Shown here: positions 18,225 through 26,290 of the stretch, in pieces
Layout: each line of letters begins with the position of its first letter
Position numbering within the stretch: the first letter of the stretch is position 1
NCBI GenBank assembly: GCA_052033915.1
Contig: JBPOJF010000001.1
Coordinates: forward strand, 16,164-80,163
Source: CALMZY01 sp052033915
GTDB lineage: Bacteria > Verrucomicrobiota > Kiritimatiellia > CAIQIC01 > JAGNIJ01
DNA length: 64,000 nt
Direction of reading: 5' to 3'
Program-made: the position numbers and the translations under genes
Notes under the pieces: generated by a model
Seen by the model: only the letters and a program-made list of their open reading frames with translations
What the model was told of the DNA's origin: nothing
Databases searched by the model: none

Positions 18225-18659
18225 TTATTCCTCGCGGTACGCAAACATCAGGTCCGCTTCGCACGCCAGATCCCCGTCGCACAGCACCCGGCCATGGACC
18301 TTGGACATCCGGAGCTTGATCTTCAGCAACTGGATTTCGATCCGCATCTGGTCGCCCGGCTTCAGCACCTTCCGGAACTTCGCATTGTCGATGGAGAGAA
18401 AATACGCGACGGAGGATTCCCGCTTCAGTATCGAGCCGAGCATGACGCCGGCCGTCTGGGCCATCGCTTCGATTTGCAGGACCCCGGGCATCACCGGATG
18501 ACCCGGGAAATGGCCCTGGAACATCTCCTCGTTGATGGTCAGGTTCTTGAGGCCGACAATCCGTTCCTTGTGGTCGAACTCGATGATCTTGTCCACCAGC
18601 AACATCGGGTACCGATGCGGCAGGATTTTTATGATGTCTTCAGTCTCCATCAGCGCCAT
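18225..18659 (-). CDS. fabZ: 3-hydroxyacyl-ACP dehydratase FabZ
   Basis: FabZ dehydrates 3-hydroxyacyl-ACP in fatty acid elongation and shares its substrate with LpxA. The 144-residue hot-dog fold protein has catalytic His50 in GHFPGHPVMPG and Glu64 in QIEAMAQ, with ILPHRYPMLLVD at the N-terminus. A GGGAG ribosome site precedes the ATG at 18659. It is the first gene of the run that continues with lpxA and the secretion genes. The 94-base gap upstream, after the helicase stop, should hold the operon promoter. Confidence 0.97.
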   Translation of the reverse strand: MALMETEDIIKILPHRYPMLLVDKIIEFDHKERIVGLKNLTINEEMFQGHFPGHPVMPGVLQIEAMAQTAGVMLGSILKRESSVAYFLSIDNAKFRKVLKPGDQMRIEIQLLKIKLRMSKVHGRVLCDGDLACEADLMFAYREE

Positions 18660-18753
18660 GGCAATCTCCCGTATTCATTTCGTTTATGGATCAAACAGGT
18701 TGTAACCTATAACAAAGGCTTGGGCGCAAGGAAACTGCAAAGACCGGCCGCGG

Positions 18754-20784
18754 TTATTCGGCGACATCCACGATTTCGACCGGGCACTCCGGGATCGAGG
18801 CCAGGAATTTCCGGCCGTACCACTTCGTGACAATCCGATTGTCGAGGATCACCACAATGCCTTCATCCGTCGCGGTGCGAATCAACCGGCCAACGCCTTG
18901 GCGGAACTTCAGGATCGCCTCCGGCAGCGAGTAATCCCTGAACGGGTCGCCGCCGCGCTCCCGGACCCGATCCATCCGCGCCTTCACGAGCGGTTGATCC
19001 GGCACGGCGAACGGAAGACGCGCGATCATGACGTTACTCAGCGCCTCGCCGCGCACATCCACTCCCATCCAGAAGCTGTCGAGCCCGAACAGAACGCCGT
19101 TCCTGCCCTTGCGGAACCTCTCCAGCATGACGTGGCGTGGGAGACCGCTCCCCTGCACATACAGCGTGAAGCCCTGGTCCGACATGAAATCGCGGACAAG
19201 ATCGGCCATCTTCCGCATCAGGCTCGCGCTCGTGAAGAGGACAAAAGCGCGGCCTTGCGTTCGGGCGACATACTCCTTGATCACCGGGGCCGCCGCGGCC
19301 GGAAACGCTTCCGTGTTATTCGGGTCCGGAAGCCCGCGCGGGATGTACACGCGCATCTGCCGGGCGAAATCGAACGGCGACCCCAGTTTGAGCGCGTCGC
19401 ACTCGGTCGCGCCGACACGGGTTCTGAAATAGTCAAGGCCGTCTCCCACGGCCAGGGTTGCGCTCGTCATGACCACACAATCGAGATTGCCGAACAGAGA
19501 CTGCTCCAGGATCGGCCCGACCTCGATAGGGGCCGAATAGAGAACCGTCTGCTGGCGCCGCCGCCCCTCCCGCTCGACCCAGTAGACCTGATCCTCAAGC
19601 GACTGCGTCAGGAATGCCTCCAGCCCGTCCCTCATCTCACAGCCGTGCGCGCGAATCGATTTCAACTCGGTCTTCAGATCCTCGTCTTCCGAACTCTCGA
19701 TCAGCCTCCTCAGGCGGGCGGCGATCTCGGCCAGCGTGTTCATCGCGGCGGTGGAGATGGCCAGCGGGCTTTGCACAACACGCTGGGACGTCTCCTCCCC
19801 GAACTTCGCCCACTTCCTCACTTCCGCGTAGAACTCCGCAATCTCATCCCAAAGCCGCGTGACGGCATGCGCCGCCTCGCCGTCCCGCAACACCCCGAGC
19901 AATCCCTTGCTGCTCTCCGGGACATAGAGCCGGCGCATCCAGTGTTCGAACGCGTAATGCGAAAGACGGAGGCCCATGTGTTCCGAGGCGACATTCTCGA
20001 TCATGTGCGCCTCATCGAGAACCGCGATCCGGTACTCGGGCAGGAACGCCGCCCCACGCGTACGGAGCGCCAACTCGGAAAAGAAGAGATGATGATTCAC
20101 GACCAGCAGATGCGCGTCCCGAATCCGGTTCCGCGCGCGCATGAGGAAACAGCGTTTATACTTCGGGCACTTGGCCCCCAGGCAGTTGCCGTGCTCGGCG
20201 CACACCGTCGCCCAGACATCCGAATCCGGCTGTTGCTCCATATCCTGGATGGCGCCGTCGGCCGTGCGGTCGGCCCACGCCCGAATCCGTTCCAGTTCCT
20301 GTTGTTCCGCGCTCTTGAACAGCTCCCCGCTCATCTTGCGCGCGCGGGCCAGCCGCCGCAGGCAAAGGTAGTTGCCGCGCCCCTTGACCAGCACCGCCCT
20401 GAAATCCAGCCCCATGTGCTTCTGAAGGAACGGGATATCCTTGCTGATCAATTGTTCCTGGAGAGAAATCGTGTACGTCGAGACAACGGCCCGGATATTT
20501 CTCGAAACCGCGGCATGGATCAGCGGGACGAGATACGCGAAACTTTTACCGACTCCCGTCCCCGCCTCGACAGCCAGATGATGCGACTCCTCGATCGCGT
20601 CGGCAATCGCCGCCGCCATTTCAAGCTGTTGCGGACGCGGTTCGTAGGGGAACTCCTCCCCCGCGCAGGCCCGATGGAGTCCGCCGCCGGTACGAAGGAA
20701 CGCCTCCGTGGGCGCCCTGATCGATTGGCCGGATTCGGCGGGCGGTTCTGTTCGGGGCGCGATCATAGGAAGAAGCTGGGCCAT
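18754..20784 (-). CDS. DinG/XPD-type ATP-dependent DNA helicase
   Basis: The 676-residue protein is an SF2 5'-3' helicase. Walker A is EAGTGVGKS (73-81), and the DEAH box is at 257-260. Four cysteines that bind the iron-sulfur cluster are at 141, 201, 206 and 212. Later motifs include ATLAVGDGLDYF, LFTSASLMRKM and the motif VI FRQGVGRLIRT. It most resembles DinG/YoaA, which unwind R-loops and damaged DNA. The ATG at 20784 lies directly after an 18-bp hairpin that joins the tRNA-Lys gene, so helicase transcription may come partly from the tRNA promoter. An in-frame Met at residue 7 is an alternative start; neither has a good ribosome site. Confidence 0.92.
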   Translation of the reverse strand: MAQLLPMIAPRTEPPAESGQSIRAPTEAFLRTGGGLHRACAGEEFPYEPRPQQLEMAAAIADAIEESHHLAVEAGTGVGKSFAYLVPLIHAAVSRNIRAVVSTYTISLQEQLISKDIPFLQKHMGLDFRAVLVKGRGNYLCLRRLARARKMSGELFKSAEQQELERIRAWADRTADGAIQDMEQQPDSDVWATVCAEHGNCLGAKCPKYKRCFLMRARNRIRDAHLLVVNHHLFFSELALRTRGAAFLPEYRIAVLDEAHMIENVASEHMGLRLSHYAFEHWMRRLYVPESSKGLLGVLRDGEAAHAVTRLWDEIAEFYAEVRKWAKFGEETSQRVVQSPLAISTAAMNTLAEIAARLRRLIESSEDEDLKTELKSIRAHGCEMRDGLEAFLTQSLEDQVYWVEREGRRRQQTVLYSAPIEVGPILEQSLFGNLDCVVMTSATLAVGDGLDYFRTRVGATECDALKLGSPFDFARQMRVYIPRGLPDPNNTEAFPAAAAPVIKEYVARTQGRAFVLFTSASLMRKMADLVRDFMSDQGFTLYVQGSGLPRHVMLERFRKGRNGVLFGLDSFWMGVDVRGEALSNVMIARLPFAVPDQPLVKARMDRVRERGGDPFRDYSLPEAILKFRQGVGRLIRTATDEGIVVILDNRIVTKWYGRKFLASIPECPVEIVDVAE

Positions 20785-20820
20785 CTACCATTCGACGCGC
20801 AGGTGATTCTGCGCGTCGAA

Positions 20821-20826
<6 letters not shown>
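20785..20826 (-). terminator. 18-bp perfect hairpin joining tRNA-Lys and helicase gene
   Basis: Positions 20785-20802 (ctaccattcgacgcgcag) and 20809-20826 are exact reverse complements around a 6-base loop. The right arm includes the encoded CCA end of tRNA-Lys, and the left arm ends one base before the helicase ATG. It may terminate the tRNA transcript, although there is no T-tract. Confidence 0.7.
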
Positions 20827-20896
<70 letters not shown>

Positions 20897-21021
20897 GGGG
20901 TCGGAAGGTGACTCATCGGCGTTTGGAAATCAACACTGGAAGTTAACTTTTTTTCATTTCTTCCATTTGATCACGAACCCCACGACACGGACACGGCACT
21001 TCAACTTGCGAGAATTATTAC

Positions 21022-21050
21022 TTGAAAAGGCGTCCAACCCGGAACATAGT
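21022..21050 (+). promoter_or_regulatory. Candidate promoter of tRNA-Gly
   Basis: TTGAAA and CATAGT with an exact 17-base spacer end 14 bases before the tRNA-Gly 5' end, a good position for a stable-RNA promoter. Confidence 0.55.
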
Positions 21051-21064
21051 GTGCGTTCTTCGGT

Positions 21065-21139
21065 GCGAGCGTAGCTCAGTGGTAGAGCGTCACCTTGCCA
21101 AGGTGAGGGTCGAGGGTTCAAATCCCTTCGCTCGCTCCA
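21065..21139 (+). tRNA. tRNA-Gly (anticodon GCC)
   Basis: Acceptor GCGAGCG pairs perfectly with CGCTCGC, the D-arm is GCTC...GAGC, the anticodon stem TCACC/GGTGA carries loop TTGCCAA (GCC), and the T-arm is GAGGGTTCAAATCCCTT followed by encoded CCA. A T6 run directly after position 21139 could end transcription. Confidence 0.97.
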
Positions 21140-21212
21140 TTTTTTGCCTCACACCGGGCGGCTCCCAAGACGAGACATGCCGCCAGGTTGGAGCGGCTCG
21201 CGCGGAAAGTAT

Positions 21213-21245
21213 ATGGACACAATCCGTGTCCATCCGTGGTTCCCC
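21213..21245. repeat. Hairpin and ATCCGTG repeat between tRNA-Gly and tRNA-Leu
   Basis: ATGGACAC and GTGTCCAT form an 8-bp stem with loop AATCC (21213-21233). Overlapping it, the unit ATCCGTGTCC is followed by ATCCGTGGTT, a decamer-phased repeat. A second stem, ACACTG/CAGTGT (21254-21271), lies on the tRNA-Leu 3' side and may help to end that transcript. Confidence 0.5.
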
Positions 21246-21281
21246 CCCTGTCAACACTGCTCTATCAGTGTGCTTCCAGCA

Positions 21282-21366
21282 TGGTGGGCGAGCCGGGAGT
21301 TGAACCCGGACGGGTTACCCCACAGGATCCTAAGTCCTGCGCGTCTGCCAATTCCGCCACTCGCCC
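21282..21366 (-). tRNA. tRNA-Leu (anticodon TAG)
   Basis: On the minus strand, acceptor GGGCGAG pairs with CTCGCCC, and the anticodon stem CAGGA/TCCTG holds loop CTTAGGA (TAG). A long variable arm (TGGGGTAACCC) marks it as a class II tRNA, the T-arm is CCGGGTTCAACTCCCGG, and CCA is encoded. Confidence 0.97.
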
Positions 21367-21384
21367 GATTGGAAGAGAACTCTC

Positions 21385-22590
21385 CTATCGGCAGCGCTCC
21401 ATCGCCTCGGCGATGGAATCGCATAGATAGTCGATGTTGTTCGATGTGATGCCGGCGATATTCATGCGACCGCCGACGACGATGTAGATGCTCTTTTTGT
21501 CGCGGAGGTACGCGACGAGCGCGTCGCTCAGGCCGCTGAAGGAGAACATGCCGTGCTGCCGGTTGATGAACGAGAAGTCCATCGCAACCCCCCTCTTCTT
21601 CAGTTCGTCCACCAGTGTGCTGCGCGCCGTCGCGATTCTCCGGCGCATGGCGCTCAATTCCTGATCCCAGAGAGACCGCAGTGCGTCATCCCGGAGGATG
21701 GTCGTCACGATGGCGCCGCCGTGGGCGGCCGGATTCGAGTAGATCACCCGGATGACCGTCTTCATGTGGCTGAAGGCCGCCTCGGCCGATTGGGCATCGG
21801 CGGCCACGATCGTCAACGCCCCCACCCGGTCCTGGTACAAGCCGAAGTTCTTCGAGAAGGAACTCGAGACAAAGCATTCAACGCCCGCGCCCAGCATGGT
21901 CAGGAGGCCTTTCCGGTCCTCCGCGATCCCCTCGCCCAATCCCTGGTACGCGAAGTCCAGGAACGGAATCCACTGTTGCGCCCGGGCGATGGCCGCGACT
22001 TCGCTCCATTGATCGCCGGACAAATCGACGCCTGTCGGATTGTGACAGCACACATGAAAAACGACGATGTCGTTCTTCGGCACGCGCTTCAGGGTGTCGC
22101 ACATCGCGCCGAAATCGAGCCCATGCGATGCCGCGTTGTAGTACGGATAGCCCTCCGTCTTGAAGCCGGCGGCCGCAAAGACCCCCTTGTGATTGGGCCA
22201 TGTCGGCGAACTCAGCCACACACGCGCGGTCGGCACATACTTCCTGAGAAGCTCCGCGCCGACGCGCAACCCGCCTGTCCCGCCGGGCGTGTGGGCCGTG
22301 CGTGCGCGCTTCTCCCGCACCACCGGATGCCCTTGCCCGAACAGCAGGTCCTGCACCACTTCCGCGTACTCCGGCGACCCTGAAATCGGTATATACGATT
22401 TCGTGGTTCGGGTATCCCAGAGAACCTTCTCGGCCTGCCGGACCGCCTTGAGGATGGGTGTGTTGCCGCTGTCGTCCACGTAAACGCCCACCCCCAGATT
22501 GATTTTCTTCGGATTCGAGTCCTTCTTGAACGCGTCGGTCAGACCCATGATGGGGTCCGCGGGGGCCGGAGCAATGGCATCAAAGATCAT
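21385..22590 (-). CDS. Aspartate/aromatic-type aminotransferase (class I)
   Basis: This PLP enzyme of 401 residues belongs to the AspC/TyrB group, which interconverts aspartate or aromatic amino acids with their keto acids. Motifs in order are INLGVGVYVDDSGNTPIL near the N-terminus, HNPTGVD (Asn184), DFAYQG (Asp212, Tyr215) and the PLP lysine Lys247 in SSSFSKNFGLY, with the substrate Arg in the late RMNIAG segment. The ATG at 22590 has AAGGAG seven bases upstream; longer readings run into the NDK gene. It lies 11 bases after the tandem NDK stop and is probably co-transcribed with it. AspC and TyrB cannot be told apart by eye. Confidence 0.93.
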   Translation of the reverse strand: MIFDAIAPAPADPIMGLTDAFKKDSNPKKINLGVGVYVDDSGNTPILKAVRQAEKVLWDTRTTKSYIPISGSPEYAEVVQDLLFGQGHPVVREKRARTAHTPGGTGGLRVGAELLRKYVPTARVWLSSPTWPNHKGVFAAAGFKTEGYPYYNAASHGLDFGAMCDTLKRVPKNDIVVFHVCCHNPTGVDLSGDQWSEVAAIARAQQWIPFLDFAYQGLGEGIAEDRKGLLTMLGAGVECFVSSSFSKNFGLYQDRVGALTIVAADAQSAEAAFSHMKTVIRVIYSNPAAHGGAIVTTILRDDALRSLWDQELSAMRRRIATARSTLVDELKKRGVAMDFSFINRQHGMFSFSGLSDALVAYLRDKKSIYIVVGGRMNIAGITSNNIDYLCDSIAEAMERCR

Positions 22591-22601
22591 GGCGCGGCTC
22601 C

Positions 22602-23765
22602 TTACGCGTAGTACTTCCTGGCCCAGTCTTTGATGAGGTCCTGCTCCACCTTCACAATCTTGAGTTCGCGGGCCGCATTTTCCGGCGAGTCGGAAGCGTG
22701 CGCGGCATTGACCATGATGTCCCGGCCGAACTCGCGACGCACGGAACCGGGCTGGGCCTTGCTCGGATCGGTCGGCCCGAGAATGCCGCGAATCTTGTCC
22801 ACCGCTTTCGGCCCGGCATACACAAGCGCCAGGCATCTCTCCTTGCCGGGCTGCGATTTCTCGTTCGCCGCCATCTTCTGCGCCTTGCACCCGGTCATGA
22901 ATTCGATGATCTTGTAGAATTGGTCATCGCCGTACAGCGGGCCGAGCTTGTCGCCGATGCAGGCCTTGACGTCTTCCGGCATCTCGAAGCCCAATTCCGT
23001 TTCGAGCAACTGGCTCGCGCGCTCCGCCACCTTTCCCTTCAGCTTCTCGCGCAGCACCTGCTGAACCGGGCCGTAGAACTCCTCCGCCTCGGCCACACTC
23101 ATCCGGTGGACCTTCGCCCCGACGATGCGCAGGCCCGAGCCGGAGAACAGGTCGATGATGTTGCCGGGCCGGGCGCTCGGGAAGCGGAAATTGTCGGGCT
23201 TGATCAGGACGAGCGTCCTCTGACTCTCGGCGCCTTTCGCGACATCCACCGCGTCCATGACCAGCCCGCCGTCCTTGTCGCTGTACTCCGCCCACAGCTT
23301 CAACGCGGCGGCCACACTCGCATTCGTGAACCCCACCATGACGGCCGGCTCCACGTAACGGACGTTCCCCTTCTCGTCGCGGATATAGTCCCCGTAGGTG
23401 CCCCGGATTGTGTCGGCGGACTCCGTGCTGTAACGGACATGGCCGGTCGCCTTGCCGATCCGCGCCACGGCGTCTTCGCCTTCGAACAACAGCATGAGCA
23501 CGCGCCGCCGCTGGCCCGTCGCGGGATCAGGCATGTACGAGTGAAGAACATAGTCGGCGAGGATGTTTCGTTCGGCCTCGTTCGAGTCGCCTTCCTCGCG
23601 GATCAGTTGGGCATACCGTTCCACCAGTTCGCGGCTCGGACCGAACATCCGGGCCGCCACCAGGTCCAAGCCGGTCCGGCTGATAAATCGACCGATGACA
23701 CCGCCGGTGCGCGATTTTGCGATTGTGTATGGATTAATCAGTGCAAAAGCCAGTTCTTTAGCCAT
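22602..23765 (-). CDS. ndk: Tandem nucleoside diphosphate kinase, first domain degenerate
   Basis: NDK moves the gamma phosphate between nucleoside di- and triphosphates through a phospho-histidine. Here 387 residues contain two NDK-like domains (about 4-160 and 183-372). The second has the active features: Lys189 in TLVLIKPD, the arginine in GSVRREFG and the catalytic His356 in NAAHASDS. The first keeps the fold pattern (RGTYGDY, TNASVAAALKLW) but has Asn11 instead of Lys (LINP) and Val where His should be (AVMVGFTN). The second domain carries an insertion of roughly 80 residues. The ATG at 23765 is the last in-frame start that excludes the divergent methyltransferase gene. Confidence 0.88.
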   Translation of the reverse strand: MAKELAFALINPYTIAKSRTGGVIGRFISRTGLDLVAARMFGPSRELVERYAQLIREEGDSNEAERNILADYVLHSYMPDPATGQRRRVLMLLFEGEDAVARIGKATGHVRYSTESADTIRGTYGDYIRDEKGNVRYVEPAVMVGFTNASVAAALKLWAEYSDKDGGLVMDAVDVAKGAESQRTLVLIKPDNFRFPSARPGNIIDLFSGSGLRIVGAKVHRMSVAEAEEFYGPVQQVLREKLKGKVAERASQLLETELGFEMPEDVKACIGDKLGPLYGDDQFYKIIEFMTGCKAQKMAANEKSQPGKERCLALVYAGPKAVDKIRGILGPTDPSKAQPGSVRREFGRDIMVNAAHASDSPENAARELKIVKVEQDLIKDWARKYYA

Positions 23766-23867
23766 TGGGAATCTCCACGTTTGGCTGCGTAACGTAGACG
23801 GAACTCGCGGCTTAATCAAGAGTAGAAGCAGCTTCCCGCGGCCCGCGACAATCGGTACTCTCCAGGC

Positions 23868-25052
23868 ATGACGCTCCAACACGCCATCCCCCCGCGCGCG
23901 GCGCGTAAACTGGCCGAACTGGCCCCGGTCGTGGTCCGTATCGCGGCCGACGCCGTTGCCGCGCGCCGCCCGGCCGACGCAACCCTCGCAAGCCATTTCC
24001 GGGCCCACCGCGAGTTGGGCTCGCGTGACCGCCGGTTCCTTGCGGACCTGGTCTTCTCATTTTTCCGCTGGCGCGGGTGGGTGCGGAACCTCGACGCGAA
24101 CGCCGCGCTGGTTCTCGCTCACCGGATGGATGCCGCCGATATCCACCCCTCAATCGCCCTCCTGGCCAACACGCAGGACCTTCAGCCTCTCGCTGAATTC
24201 TCGCTCGAGAAAAAAGCGGTCGCGGCGGGAAATGCGCGGATCGACCATCTGGTTCCGGACGGGTTCCGCGATGTCCTGTATGAGCCCGAGGTCCATTTCA
24301 GAAAGTGCATCGAGTCGTTCCAGAAGCGCCCGCCGACCTGGCTGCGGATCGCCCGACGGCATATCGAAGAGGTTCTCGTCGAACTTCAGTCGAAGGCCAT
24401 TCCATACGCCCGACACGCTGCGATGCCTGAGGCCGTGTCCGTCACCGGCTCGCCGGCGATTGCATCGCCGCACGTCGAAATCCAGGATCTGGCCTCCCAA
24501 ACGGTCGGTCACATCTGCGATCCGAAGCCCGGCGAGTCCTGGTGGGACGTCTGTGCCGGCGCCGGCGGAAAGAGCCTGCACCTGGCGGACCTCATGGAAA
24601 ATCGAGGTTCGATCCTCGCCACCGACATCCGGGAATCGGCCTTGACGGAACTGCAACGGCGCGCGAAACGCGCGGGAGCGACGATCATCACGGCGCGCGG
24701 GATTGAACGCCCCGCCCGCGAAGATTTCGATGGCGTGCTCGTGGACGCCCCCTGCTCCGGCATCGGCACGTGGTCCCGGAACCCGGACGCCCGGTGGCGA
24801 ACCACAAAAGACGATGTCACCGCGCACGCGGAAACGCAGACCGGGATTCTGAATGCCTCGGCAGATGCCGTCCGTGTCGGCAGCCGCCTCGTCTATTCCG
24901 TCTGCACCCTCACGAGCGCGGAGACGGTGGACGTGATTGACTCGTTCCTGAACCGGAGGACGGACTTTGTTCTGGATGGAGAGCCGCGTTGGGTCTGGCC
25001 ATGGGAGGGCCCGTGCGACGGCATGTTCATCGCGAAAATGCGCCGCCGATGA
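23868..25052 (+). CDS. RsmB/NOP2-type rRNA cytosine-5 methyltransferase
   Basis: The protein (394 residues) methylates a cytosine in RNA, in this family usually 16S rRNA, using S-adenosylmethionine. The C-terminal catalytic domain has the SAM motif WWDVCAGAGGKSLHLAD, acidic ribose contact ATDIRE, motif IV DAPCSGIGTW with one conserved Cys and motif VI YSVCTLT with the second, catalytic Cys. The N-terminal 140 residues resemble the NusB-like helical domain of RsmB, though weakly. It is divergent from the NDK gene across 102 bases and is followed by kdsD. Which cytosine it modifies cannot be deduced. Confidence 0.9.
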   Translation: MTLQHAIPPRAARKLAELAPVVVRIAADAVAARRPADATLASHFRAHRELGSRDRRFLADLVFSFFRWRGWVRNLDANAALVLAHRMDAADIHPSIALLANTQDLQPLAEFSLEKKAVAAGNARIDHLVPDGFRDVLYEPEVHFRKCIESFQKRPPTWLRIARRHIEEVLVELQSKAIPYARHAAMPEAVSVTGSPAIASPHVEIQDLASQTVGHICDPKPGESWWDVCAGAGGKSLHLADLMENRGSILATDIRESALTELQRRAKRAGATIITARGIERPAREDFDGVLVDAPCSGIGTWSRNPDARWRTTKDDVTAHAETQTGILNASADAVRVGSRLVYSVCTLTSAETVDVIDSFLNRRTDFVLDGEPRWVWPWEGPCDGMFIAKMRRR

Positions 25053-25108
25053 CCTCGTCGGCGCTATCTCCGAAGCTCCCTCCGGCGCCGGAAAAAAGAA
25101 CTCGCCTA

Positions 25109-25128
25109 TTTTTCCAAACCTTGGAAAA
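25109..25128. repeat. TTTTCCAA-TTGGAAAA palindromic element, copy 1
   Basis: TTTTTCCAA and TTGGAAAA are inverted around ACC in the gap before kdsD. The second, longer copy starts 8 bases downstream. Confidence 0.7.
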
Positions 25129-25135
25129 CTTCCGT

Positions 25136-25164
25136 CCGATTTTTCCAACCCTTGGAAAAATCGG
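25136..25164. repeat. TTTTCCAA-TTGGAAAA palindromic element, copy 2 (13-bp arms)
   Basis: CCGATTTTTCCAA and TTGGAAAAATCGG are exact reverse complements around CCC. The right arm ends four bases before the GGAG ribosome site of kdsD. It could be a protein operator, or an RNA hairpin ending the upstream transcript; a T-tract after the stem is absent. Confidence 0.75.
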
Positions 25165-25176
25165 ATCGGAGCGCTC

Positions 25177-26148
25177 TTGAATTACACTGAAAAAGCCAAA
25201 GAAGTCATCGCCCTCGAAATGGCGGCCCTGAAGAAGGTCCGCGACAGCCTCGGCAAAGAATTCAACCAGGCCGTGACACTGATCCTGGAGCGTCTCAAGC
25301 AGGGCGGCAAGGTGGTCGTCACGGGCGTCGGCAAGAACCTGCCCATCGGCCAGAAAATCGCCTCGACCCTGACGAGCACCGGCTGTCCCTCCATTTTCCT
25401 GCATCCGTCGGACGCTATGCACGGCGACCTCGGGATCCTGCACAACGCGGATATCCTGCTGGCGCTGAGCTACAGCGGCGAGTCCGAGGAACTGATGAAT
25501 CTGATCCCGGTGGTGCGGCGGTACGGCGTCAGCATCATCTCCCTCTGCGGCGTGGCGGCCAGCGCCCTGGCGAAGAACAGCGACGTGGTTGTTCTCGTGA
25601 CCGTGGACCGCGAAGCGTGTCCGTTCAACATGGCGCCGACTTCGAGCACAACGGCGACCCTGGCCGTCGGCGATGCGCTGGCCATGATCCTTCTCGAAGC
25701 GCGGGGGTTCAAGAAGGAGGACTACGCCAAACTGCATCCGGGCGGTTCGATCGGCCGCACGCTGCTGCTCCGGGTCTCCGATATCATGCGCACCGGCGAA
25801 CGGCTGGCGAAAGTCCGCAAGGGCTCCTCGGTACGGGATGCGGTGCTGGCCATGACAAGCGCTCGTTCGGGCTCGGTGGCGGTCGTGGACGAACAGGATC
25901 GCGTGGCCGGCATCTTCACGGACGGCGACCTGCGCCGGCATATCGGCGACTCCTCGGGCATCAGCAACCGGTTGATCGACGAGGTCATGACGCCCGACCC
26001 CATCATGCTGGGCAAGAACCACCTGGCCGTGGACGCGCTCGCCGTCTACGAAAAGCACAATATCGACGACCTGGTTGTCGTCGATGAAAAGAAGCGCCTG
26101 GTCGGGCTGGTGGACATCCAGGACCTGCCGAAATTCAAAATCTTCTGA
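25177..26148 (+). CDS. kdsD: Arabinose-5-phosphate isomerase KdsD/KpsF
   Basis: KdsD converts ribulose-5-phosphate into arabinose-5-phosphate, the precursor of the LPS sugar Kdo. The 323-residue protein has an N-terminal SIS sugar-isomerase domain (GGKVVVTGVGKNLPIG, STLTSTGCPSIFLHPSDAMHGD) and two CBS domains (VSDIMRTG and VMTPDPIM). The start is taken as TTG at 25177 because GGAG lies five bases before it and NYTEKAKEVIALE matches the family N-terminus; earlier ATGs would overlap the methyltransferase gene. Two palindromic elements directly precede the ribosome site. Confidence 0.93.
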   Translation: MNYTEKAKEVIALEMAALKKVRDSLGKEFNQAVTLILERLKQGGKVVVTGVGKNLPIGQKIASTLTSTGCPSIFLHPSDAMHGDLGILHNADILLALSYSGESEELMNLIPVVRRYGVSIISLCGVAASALAKNSDVVVLVTVDREACPFNMAPTSSTTATLAVGDALAMILLEARGFKKEDYAKLHPGGSIGRTLLLRVSDIMRTGERLAKVRKGSSVRDAVLAMTSARSGSVAVVDEQDRVAGIFTDGDLRRHIGDSSGISNRLIDEVMTPDPIMLGKNHLAVDALAVYEKHNIDDLVVVDEKKRLVGLVDIQDLPKFKIF

Positions 26149-26156
26149 AGCATGAG

Positions 26157-26228
26157 GGGATGGAGCGTTTTGGAGTGTCGCGCCATGACACCGCGCCATC
26201 CCGCCGGCGCTCCATTACTCCATTGACC
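26157..26228. repeat. Degenerate GGAGT-type heptamer-phased repeat
   Basis: GGATGGAGCGTTTTGGAGTG on the left and, inverted, GCGCTCCATTACTCCATTG on the right are built from roughly 7-base units of TGGAGxx. The left half resembles the complement of the element at 48790-48855. Confidence 0.4.
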
Positions 26229-26290
26229 CAACGCCTCCCTCCCGCTATCTTTCCCGCCTGTTTGAACAACAATGAAAGGGCGTTTTCGCC

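Noticed and set aside
24967..25176. N-terminal extension of KdsD
   Set aside because: It would overlap the methyltransferase gene and cross the palindromic elements; the TTG at 25177 with GGAG fits the family N-terminus.
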